Origin: Bog-950 sp035299425
GTDB lineage: Bacteria; Bacteroidota; Bacteroidia; Chitinophagales; LD1
Assembly: GCA_035299425.1 (NCBI GenBank)
Contig: DATGWP010000024.1
Location: 21,470 to 85,469 of the forward strand
Direction of reading: 5' to 3'
Length of the DNA: 64,000 nt
In this document: piece by piece, positions 27,344 to 36,900 of the stretch
Position numbering within the stretch: position 1 is the first letter of the stretch
How the letters are laid out: each line of letters opens with the position of its first letter
Made by a program: the position numbers and the translations under genes
Notes under the pieces: generated by a model
Databases searched by the model: none
What the model was told of the DNA's origin: nothing
Seen by the model: the letters and a program-made list of their open reading frames with translations, nothing else

Positions 27344-27838
27344 TTATACCGATGCTACGCCTTTAATTTTGCAAAGCCAGCTAAGGTGGCCGGCGTGCAT
27401 ACCCTCGTGGCGAATGCAGTGCTGAACCATCATGCGGTTGGTTTTAACGCCGCCGAAACCAAAACCAAAGGCATTCTCCTCTCCCATCTTTTCATCGGTA
27501 AGGCTAAGCAGGTGTGCGTGTGCATTTTCGTGACCCTGCTTTAGTAAATCGAGCAGGTATTTCATATCCGGCTTATCTTCGTGCAGGTTACCGGCAGAGC
27601 CTAATTTATAGTTATCCAGCCAGGGCAAATCGAAGCCCTTGCCACCGGTAGCTTTTACAATTAAAAAATCTTCGGCCCACACCAGGTGCGCTGCCAGCCA
27701 TGCTGCCGAGTTAAGTTTTTGCCCGTTGGTTTCCCATTGCATATAGGGGTCGGCGTTTTTCAATAGACTGAAATACCACCTGGTAAGGTCGCGCACTTTT
27801 TGAAAAGTATCGGCCAGTAAAATTGCTTCGTTATTCAT
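27344..27838 (-). CDS. DinB-superfamily protein
   Basis: From the ATG at 27838 the protein has 164 residues (a TTG at 27856 is the longer option). It is an all-helical DinB/YfiT-type four-helix bundle: VRDLTRWYFSLLKN, a His in WLAAHLVWAEDFLI, and a C-terminal pair in MVQHCIRHEGMHAGHLSWL. Three His at these places form the metal site in the family. Members include thiol-dependent transferases, though many have no known activity. It precedes the DUF885 gene on the same strand with a 33-bp gap. A second DinB-like gene lies at 28511 on the other strand. Confidence 0.8.
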   Translation of the reverse strand: MNNEAILLADTFQKVRDLTRWYFSLLKNADPYMQWETNGQKLNSAAWLAAHLVWAEDFLIVKATGGKGFDLPWLDNYKLGSAGNLHEDKPDMKYLLDLLKQGHENAHAHLLSLTDEKMGEENAFGFGFGGVKTNRMMVQHCIRHEGMHAGHLSWLCKIKGVASV

Positions 27839-28096
27839 GGGCGTGTGTTTTGGCAAAACGAAGATGGAAATTTATAGCAGAACAAAAATGCGGGGCGGTT
27901 AATGGGGTGTTAATGAAAATACATGCAGCCAGGAATGCGCGAATAATGATTAAAGGCCCAACTACTACCAGCGGTTAAAACCACCGGCAATTTGATAAGC
28001 GGAATATTTGTTAAACACGGGCTAAAGCCCGCAAGACAAACTACATTGCACATTAGCTATTTTATACTCTACTTAGCACCCTAAAACCATAACACT

Positions 28097-28495
28097 ATGT
28101 ACGGAGAATTTTTAGATACTATAAATAACTGGCAGCCGGAAATTGAACTGACAGTTAAAGCCAGGTTTATACAGCGCGGTACCAATACCCCTGTAACCGG
28201 AGAGGAATACACGGCACGCTTATACGATAAAGATTTGTTCAGCGATGATGATTACCTGGGCCATGCGCAGCTGGATGCCAATGGTGAAGCGCATATACAT
28301 TTTTTCCCTACCGACTTAACCAATCATGATTTGGGATTTGAAAGATTGCCTGATTTATACATCCTTCTTTTTAAAGACAACCTGGTTCACTTTCAAACCA
28401 AGGCATGGGATAATGTGGATTTTGAAAAACTTGCCAGGCTGGATAAAAGCGAAGGTCAGGTACTGGACTTTGGCACTTTCTTGATTGACAAATAG
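28097..28495 (+). CDS. Uncharacterised protein with C2-like calcium-loop motif
   Basis: The protein has 132 residues with no signal peptide or membrane segment. It is predicted to be mostly beta. The strip RLYDKDLFSDDDYLGHAQLD resembles loop 3 of a C2 domain (D-x-D-x-x-S-x-D-D-x-x-G), suggesting a Ca-binding or transthyretin-like beta sandwich; this is a motif resemblance only. A DinB-like gene follows after 15 bp on the same strand, so they probably share a transcript. I do not recognise a named family. Confidence 0.7.
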   Translation: MYGEFLDTINNWQPEIELTVKARFIQRGTNTPVTGEEYTARLYDKDLFSDDDYLGHAQLDANGEAHIHFFPTDLTNHDLGFERLPDLYILLFKDNLVHFQTKAWDNVDFEKLARLDKSEGQVLDFGTFLIDK

Positions 28496-28510
28496 CAACC
28501 GTGTACGTGT

Positions 28511-28987
28511 ATGAATATGCCACAGCTTATTGCCAGGCAGCTGCATGAGGTTTACTTTGGCGGCAACTGGACAACTACCAACCTGCGCGATAGTGTACAG
28601 GATGTAACCTGGCAGCAAGCCATGGCACAGGTAAATGGCTTAAATACTATTGCCACACTGGTTTACCATAGTACATACTTTGTAACCGCGTTGCTGGATG
28701 TGTTAAGCGATAAGCCGCTAACCGCCAGCGATAGGGAAAGTTTTATCCATCCGCCGATTGCGTGTGAAGAAGACTGGCAAAGCATATTAACTACCGCGTG
28801 GCTGCAAGCAGACAAAGTGGTAGAATTGCTAAAGCAATTGCCCGAAGAAAAGCTGGCTGAAAATTTTAGCGGCGATAAATACGGCACTTACTACCGCAAC
28901 ATTGCCGGTATTACCGAGCACCTGCATTATCACCTGGGGCAAATTGTGCTAATAAAAAAACTGCTTAGAGAGCAGGGTAAACTTTGA
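28511..28987 (+). CDS. DinB-like (DUF1572-type) protein
   Basis: The protein has 158 residues and is all-helical. DinB-type features are LIARQLHEVYFGGNW at the start, an invariant-looking His in TLVYHSTYFVTALLDVL, and a C-terminal HLHYHLGQIVLIKKLL, giving three His for a metal site. It has no signal peptide. It follows the C2-like gene after 15 bp. The catalytic role is unknown, as for most family members. Its stop codon lies 6 bp from the stop of the convergent small membrane protein. Confidence 0.8.
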   Translation: MNMPQLIARQLHEVYFGGNWTTTNLRDSVQDVTWQQAMAQVNGLNTIATLVYHSTYFVTALLDVLSDKPLTASDRESFIHPPIACEEDWQSILTTAWLQADKVVELLKQLPEEKLAENFSGDKYGTYYRNIAGITEHLHYHLGQIVLIKKLLREQGKL

Positions 28988-28993
28988 CGGAAA

Positions 28994-29188
28994 TTATGCC
29001 TCGTCTTTTGTGGTTTTTACCAGGCCTATGCCGGATATAAAAAACACGAGGCCCAATATACCATATACAAGTAGTGAGCGTATATCGCGCATGTTGCCAC
29101 CGGTGCTGGTAAAAACTACAGCGGCGTAAATAAGCCCTGCAATACCAAGCAAGGTTAGTATAGCACCAAATATTCGTTTAATGTTCAT
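28994..29188 (-). CDS. Small two-helix membrane protein
   Basis: From the ATG at 29188 the protein has 64 residues; a GTG at 29209 would add seven. Two membrane segments (about 6-27 and 40-58) are joined by a short loop with GGNMRDIRS, and the tail is charged (KTTKDEA). The family is not recognised. It ends 6 bp from the convergent DinB-like gene. Confidence 0.65.
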   Translation of the reverse strand: MNIKRIFGAILTLLGIAGLIYAAVVFTSTGGNMRDIRSLLVYGILGLVFFISGIGLVKTTKDEA

Positions 29189-29267
29189 AAATGTTAATTT
29201 AACATTCACTTGGCAATATACGTGCCGAAGGCCTGATTGCCGGAAATGGGGAAATGCTTATAGACAG

Positions 29268-30818
29268 CTATGCAGTAGCAGCTTCGGGCATATTGGCCAG
29301 GCGGTTGGCTCTTAGCTCTTCGGCATAGGTACTTTTGTTAAGGCAGGCCCGGCACCAGATAAGCAGGTTAAAATCCAGCAGGTAGTTAAAGTCTTCCTGC
29401 CTGCGCTCCTGGTTTACCTTTTCAAGCCATGGCAGCATGTCGGCCAGTAGCTCTTGTTTTTCGGCTTTGGGCAAACCATGCTGTAGTTTGCCCAGGTAAG
29501 AAATTACCTGTTTCAGATAATCGGAAACAATATTGTTCTTCTTCATAAAATACTGGGTGTTGTTCAGCGCACTTTCCATAAGCGAAAGATTGTTTTGCTC
29601 ATAATGCACCAGGGCCACCAGCAACCGGGCATAAGCCGGCACGGCCATAAAGGATACGTTTTCGTGTGCAATGGTTTTTTCTAACCAGTGCAGGCATTTA
29701 TCGCGGTCGCCGACCACGTAAAACAATATGCTGAGGTAAAAGCAGCTCATCATATTATTGTTGCCAATTAGTGGACTGTTGCAAACAAGCAAATTGCTTT
29801 CGGCATCCAGCACTTCGGCATACTCCATTTTGCGCAGCTGGCTTATTACGGTAAGGTACATCAGCTGGTTTTTGCTGTATAGCTTTTGGCGGTAAATTTC
29901 CAGTGCGGGGTCTTTAAAACGGGTATTTTGCAATACCTGCAGCTGATGTTCGGCTTCGTCCATCAGTTCCATATTAAGGGCTATAAGAATGATGTTGCTG
30001 ATGTTGGCGAGATACTGGGAAGTAACTTTTGTATCCAGCTCTATCTCCTTAAACATCTCGTTGGTTAACTTAAGATACTTCAGCGCATCGTTATCATCGC
30101 TGATGATGCAGGAGTACAGGTAAAGGGCTGTGTAAATCTTGCCCTTGCTATGGTACCCCCAGTTAAGGCCTTCGGTGAAATAAGGATGGTTTTTAACGGC
30201 ATCTGCTTTGGCCTTTATTTCGGGGGTTAATGTGCCTACACCAATTACTTCATCAAAAATTACCTTCATTTCGTAGGTCATCTCCTCCAGCACCAATCCC
30301 TTTTGTATCTGCTCGTTCACCTCTTTTACTTCCACCTTAATAGCCTTGATAGCTTCTACCGGGTACTTTGCTATGTGCCTTATCATCAGGCTCATTTTGG
30401 TGGCCTTAAACTGGTACTCCATAGAAATATTGTAGCACTGCTGCGCCTTGCGGATGCTATCGTTAATCAAATCCATAGCCTGATCATCCAGCCCCTTATC
30501 CATCAGGTTCTGTACGTCCAGCAGGTTTTCGGTCAGCTTATAGTTGGTATTGTTGGCCGTGTGGTAGCTACGCAGGCACCGCATAAGCTGGGCATACAGG
30601 TAATTTTTCTGCGCGCTCAGGTTGAATTTCTTATCCCCTTTGGCAAAGTACTTCTTAATAGGTTCCTCATTGTACTCATCTGCTTTATCCAGCAGGTCGA
30701 ACAATTTGAGATAGTCGTTGCCGGTTGATTTTTCGCCATAGCGGGCAGCAAATTTTTTGAAATATCCCTTTTCGTTCTTATCCAGCGACTTTACAAGTAA
30801 AAAAAGATTGTCAATCAT
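29268..30818 (-). CDS. Uncharacterised all-helical (TPR-like) cytoplasmic protein
   Basis: The protein has 516 residues with no signal peptide or membrane segment. It starts MIDNLFLLVKSLDKNEKGYF and is almost entirely helical with regular amphipathic helices. The spacing of LTNEMFKEIELDTKVTS, LHWLEKTIAHENVSF and similar strips suggests TPR-like helical hairpins. I recall long unnamed proteins with this start in other Bacteroidota but no function. It stands alone on the minus strand, divergent from the TANFOR operon with about 160 bp between. It may be a scaffold, which is only inference. Confidence 0.75.
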   Translation of the reverse strand: MIDNLFLLVKSLDKNEKGYFKKFAARYGEKSTGNDYLKLFDLLDKADEYNEEPIKKYFAKGDKKFNLSAQKNYLYAQLMRCLRSYHTANNTNYKLTENLLDVQNLMDKGLDDQAMDLINDSIRKAQQCYNISMEYQFKATKMSLMIRHIAKYPVEAIKAIKVEVKEVNEQIQKGLVLEEMTYEMKVIFDEVIGVGTLTPEIKAKADAVKNHPYFTEGLNWGYHSKGKIYTALYLYSCIISDDNDALKYLKLTNEMFKEIELDTKVTSQYLANISNIILIALNMELMDEAEHQLQVLQNTRFKDPALEIYRQKLYSKNQLMYLTVISQLRKMEYAEVLDAESNLLVCNSPLIGNNNMMSCFYLSILFYVVGDRDKCLHWLEKTIAHENVSFMAVPAYARLLVALVHYEQNNLSLMESALNNTQYFMKKNNIVSDYLKQVISYLGKLQHGLPKAEKQELLADMLPWLEKVNQERRQEDFNYLLDFNLLIWCRACLNKSTYAEELRANRLANMPEAATA

Positions 30819-30980
30819 GGTTCGAGATTTATCACTTAAATGCTATAACCTATTGAATTTCAACACAAAACAAATATCGTCAATAACATTTTGTGCTCTT
30901 CAACTCCCTATTTAAAGGTAAATATTATTTTAAAATAATTAACACGTTATCACATATTTGATAGCGAAAAATTATCAACC

Positions 30981-33900
30981 ATGAGAAAATTATTCCCCAT
31001 ACTATTTCTTTTGGCAGTGTGCTGCCTGCCGGTTTCACTGTTTGGCCAGAATGAAGTAACGGTTACAGCGCAGGTTACGCCACCCTACTCACCTTATCTG
31101 TCTACGTATGTTGACCAACCCAACAAGGTGATAGTAACCCTGATAAATACTACCAACCAAACGCAAAACCTGCGCCTGTGGATACGCATATCAGGCGACA
31201 ACGGCATAAGTGTTACTACACAACAAAGCTGGAAACCAACTGAGGCTATTACCCTTAGCCCCACCGGTTCGCAGGGATTTATAAAAACACTGGATTTTAC
31301 CAGCGAACAAACCCGCAGCTATTTTGATGAAGGCCATACCGACCTGGTAGGAATAACCAAAGCGCAGCTGATACAAAACCAGGCACTACCCGAAGGTAAC
31401 TATACCATATGTGTACGCGCCTACGATTACAATACATCGCAGCCCCGCTCGATGGATGCCTGCAGCAGTTTTCCTATTTACTATATAGACCCACCGGTAG
31501 CTATGCAGCCCAACTGCGCTACTACCTTAACGGCCAGCACGCCGCAGTTTGTTCTATTCTCGTGGACTCCACCTGCCACAGCGCCCGGTAATATACAGTA
31601 TGAGTTTACCCTGAAAGAAGTGCCTAACAACATGAACCCGAACGACATTATTAAGAACAATGTTTTTCCGGTAGTGTTTAATACCACGCAAACCGGTAAC
31701 AATACGCTTGTATACAATGTAGCCCAACCGGCGCTTAACACCGGCAAAAAATATGTATGGCGGGTAAAGGCTGTAGACCCTAACAACAGCGTGCAGTTTA
31801 AAAACGGCGGCTACAGCGAGCCATGCTACTTCAATTACGAAGCGGCACAAACCGCCCCACGCACCGACACGGTGCCCCGACCTGAAACACCGGTGGCGGG
31901 TACTATTATTTTAAAAATACCAGCCAACAACTCTACTACCGATGCGGTGCTTTCGTCTAACACATCATCTGTAGCCGACCATTATAAATTTGAATGGAAA
32001 CCGGCACCGGTGACCACTAATACGGGTGCTCCATTAACCTACACGTTGCGCATAGCGCATGTATCTGCCGGGCAATCGCCTGCGCAGGCACTTGGTATAG
32101 ACTCTCAGGTAGTAACCAAAGCCGTACTTGGTACTGCGTATAACTACACCAAGCTATCTGACTTTGTGCCCGGCGAAACCTATGCCTGGGAAGTAAAATA
32201 TGTGCAAAATGGTGTGGTGAAACACTATAGCGATAAGTGGACTTTTAAAGTAAAGAAGAATTATGGCAAGTATAAGGTGAGCGGCAAAATAGAATATTGC
32301 TACACCCTGCCTGCAGTAAGTAGCTGGAGTAGTTCCTCATCAAGTATTATAAGTGGAAGCATAGGCATACCCAATACGGCAGGTGGCCAGGTGGGTACTA
32401 GTGTAAACGGTGGGGCCTTAGCTATAAACAACAAGGGCACCCTGCCCTACAAGAATAGTATAGTAGCTTTTTATAAAGCTATATTGGTAAAAGAAGGGAA
32501 TAACCCGGTAGTGGCCATGGATGGCACCGATTTAATAAAAGCCAGCCAGGCAAGCGGCGGAAGCCCGTATTTTCAGGATGCCGGCGAACTGGTAGGCATA
32601 GCTTTTACCGATGAAAACGGCCGCTTTGATTTTAGCACCGATGAAGTGCTGGGCAAAGTATATGAGGCCACCGCACAGGGTAAAACATATAATTACCATA
32701 AAGCTTTAAAAGTTACACTGGGCCCCCAGAGCAACCTGTATATAAACAACCCCGATGAATATGTAATACTGGAGGGTGGCACATCGGTAGAAAAGAATTT
32801 TTATGCGCGGGTAAAATCTTTTAAGCTAAAGGTTAAGTTTAAAGAGCTGCCTAAGAAAGATTATTACAACAAAACACAACCGGTAGACCCTTTATCGAAA
32901 AACATAACGCTGTATGTGCTGCGCGAAAAACGTTACCCCACTTATAACTTTCCGGTAAATGAAGGAACCAGTGATTTTGCAAATAACGAGGAACTGAACC
33001 TGTGTTTCTGGCCGGGGTGGTGTACCAAGTATGCCGTAGTAGCCAAAAAGAAAACCAAAACAAACATAACTACCACCTTTGAAGACCTGGTAGTAAATGA
33101 CCCTAATAACCCGGCTAATGATAAACTGTATTTGTATGCTACAATAGATGGCAGAAGCGAAATGGTAATGTTGCCGCAGGAGTTTCGCAGCACCGATGGA
33201 ACATCTAATACCTGCACACTCAACTTTAATGATTTTACTTTTCAGGCCAGCAGCGATTACGAAAAACAATACAACAGCGGTTGCCTTACCCGCAGCACTA
33301 CTATAATTCCTAAAATGCTAATCAGCTCGCAGCTATCGGGCCGGTTAGTATCGCACTGGGCCATGCAGAAAAACCCAAACGATAAACAGAACGATAAAGC
33401 GGATAAGCCAATTGCCAATACCAAGGTAAAACTGATGGCCTATGTAACCAAAAAGCAGGCTGATGGTACCGAAAAAATGGTATCCTCATTTAAGCCCGAA
33501 CTGATGGATGTAACCACTACCGATGAGAACGGCAACTTTAAATTTGATGTAAATATTTTCTCTGATTCATCTAACAAAAGTACACTGCTGGGTTCGTTCG
33601 GTTTTTGGGGTGGCGAGTACTACCGCGTGCTGCGTGTAGTGGTAGATAACCCCTACTACTTTAGCCCCGATAACAGTTTTGTAATAGATGGCGGCTACGA
33701 ATACGAAGTAGGCACACTTAGCTGCAATGTGCGCGAGGCCCGCTTATCGGGCGTGCTGCGCGATGATGCCGCTACGCCAAAACCTATTGCCAACCAGCGT
33801 GTATACCTATGCCGCTGGGATGGATGGATAGATGACTATGTACCTGGCGACGAAGGACAAGCCAGCACAGTTACCGTACCCAAAATTTATGACAAAGACA

Positions 33901-36900
33901 ATTACGAGTATCGCGTAATAGCTGAAACTACCACCGACGCCAATGGCAAGTTTAGCTTTAACCGCCTGGTAGGTGCAGGCAACTCGCTTACTACCGGTTA
34001 TACCGACTGGCCTTACTTTGTGCATGTGCAGCCCGATGAGCTATCTACCAATAATTACATAACAGAGTATCCGAAGGATTACACGTTCAACGTAGGTATG
34101 GATGCTACCGGGTTTAAGCAGTTTAACTCCGAACAGTTTCCGGTGGCGCTAACCATGGCCGGCGATGTAACTGCTACAGCACTTAAGCCTACTATACGCG
34201 GGGTAGTGCATCCAAAATCAAACATGGGCTTTACTACGCTGGAAGGTGCCAAGGTTTACCTGCTACGATATACCGATGCAGAAGTGGACTGGACAAATAC
34301 TATAATACCCGGACTAATGGATTGCTGCTTTGATGGCAACCAAAGCGATGCCTATGCTTACCTGGGGTTGGGTTATATACAAAGCAGCGCCAAATATAAA
34401 TTGCACGCCACCCAAATTACGGGGCCCGATGGCAGGTTTGTGTTTAATGACCTACCTACAAAAAGTATCTGGGGCTCTAACTTCCACTACGTGGTATGGG
34501 TAGAGAAAAATGGTTTCTTAACTGAGGTGGTAAAAGTAGCGGGAGGTGCACCTTTACTAAAAGGCCAGCAGTTTCCGGTTTATATAGATCTGCGTTTACC
34601 GGTAGAAGTAAAGGTGAAAGTAAAAAGCTACGACAGCGACTTTGGCGTGCCATCTAAAATTATAGTGGGCAATGCCTATAGCTGGAGCCAGACACACGGT
34701 ATAAATTGCCAGCTTAAAAACTACATGTACATATGCGATGAAGAAGCAACGATACTATGCCCTACAGGTAAAGTAAAGTTGTATGTATACCCCGAAAACC
34801 AGGATGCCTACCTGCCCGATTCATTTGAAGTAACTATAAAGCAAAGCAGCAACAACCTGGCACCGCTGGAGGTGCGCGAACGCATGCACGACATAGGTTT
34901 TATGATGTATGATAAAAACACGAATGCATTATTATCAAAACAGGGTGCCATACTAACTGAGGCTAACGTGAACGCTTTTAAAGGTGTATGCGTAACACAG
35001 GACCCGCAAAAACCAATTTTAAAAACAAACCATGCCCCCAACTGCCAGTTTAAAAGCAACGCTACCGATTTTAAATTTATTGCCTTTGGTTTTGATGCCA
35101 CCGGTGTGCCTTATGTGCCTAAGCTGGTGAATGTGCACAGCAACCCGCAATACTACGAGGGCTGGTGCGATGTGAGTGTGCAGCTTGAGCGCGGGGGCAC
35201 CTTTACCGGCACTGTTAAACTTGGTACTACACCAGTGGCCGGGGCCCGGGTGTATGTAGACCCTCAGTTTACCGGTGGTGTACCTATTGAAACCACTACC
35301 GATGCCAGTGGCAGCTACATGCTAAGCGGTGTGCCATTGAAAAAAGATGTGGTGATATATGCTGTAAAGCAAAATTACATAGGCGATAAAATTATCCTTT
35401 CATACACCAGCAGTTCGGGACAAAAGTATAAGCTATCGCCTGTAATGAACACCTACACCAAAAACTTTACTATTAAAGAGTGTAACCTGGATATTGCCAC
35501 CATACTTGGTTTTAAAGTAGAGGCCACCGATATGGTGCTGCCACTAAATGGCAACATTAAACTTTCGGGGCGCTTTGTTAACCTGCCCGGCAACGAAGTG
35601 GTAAGTGGCACCGATAATTCTAACCTGACTTTTTCGAATATAGAGTTAAAGGCAGGCAGTACTAATGGGGCCAGTGGCAAACCAAAGGCGGTACCGGTTA
35701 GCTTACCTATATATACTAACAACATTGGCTTTCCGGTAAAGGTATACAGCACCCTTAGCGGTAATGTAATTGCATCGGGCTGGAGCGGTGTAGAAATAGC
35801 TGAGAAAACAGACATTATACCATCGGGCAACATGACCCAGGCACCTACTACCGTAACCATGGGGGTAATTAAAGGCAGCCTGCTGGTAAATGCTACCTCT
35901 TTTGCCGATGGAATAAAATTCAACAAATCATACATTGGTGCAAGGCCTAAGGGTGCAACCACATCGGTGTTTGATGCACTTAACTCCAATGGAGCTAAAC
36001 CAGTGGGCACTATGGGCGGCTTTACGGTAGAAGATGTAAGCGGCAGTAACCTCAGGTTTAATTTATTTAACCGCTACCCTAATGCTGAAGCCGACAAAGC
36101 AACATCTACCCTGACCAGCGGCGATGTGCTTACACTGGATACCAAGCTGCATACCAACCTTAACAATGTAACGCCGAAAGATGTAGCCTTAGCGGTGGGC
36201 AAAGTTGTGTTTAAACCCAAAAGCTATACTGTGGATATTAACAGCACAAAGGCTATCAGCATACCGCTTGGTAACTGGAGTGTAAGCAGCAGCGACTGGA
36301 TACTATCTAAAGCAGGTGGGCTTGTAATGAAAACCGGTAAGCTGAATACAGCGGTATCGGTACCGTTTAAAAACATGAGCCTGACTTATACCGACCTGAT
36401 GTACGGCGAGTTTGAATTTAACGGCATGACACTGGGTGGCATAGTGCCACTTACTATCAAGTCAGATGCTACCCGTACCTTTGGTTTTGATAAAGGTACC
36501 ATGGGAGGTACCTGGACATTTATAATATTACCGGGACAAAACAGCAGTTACTGTTCATCGTTTGGCAACCTGCCCGGCATGACCGGTAGTAACCAGTTCT
36601 ATATACAAAGCATACGGTCGTTTAGCAAAACAGAACAGGCCAAGGTAGAACTAAAGAACGGAGCACCACCAATAGGAATATACGGCGTATCTACCTTTGC
36701 ACCGGGAAGTATGGATGTGGGCGCTGATAACATTGCTATGATTGGCTCTATTGATTTTGGCATACCGGCACTGGCTTACAACAGTAATATGAAACTGATG
36801 TGGAAGAAAACATCATCGGGCACACAGCTGCAAATGCCGGAGGCCCCAACCTTTAGTTTAAAATCGAAAGGCATACAGTTTAACCATGCCTCAAGCGATG

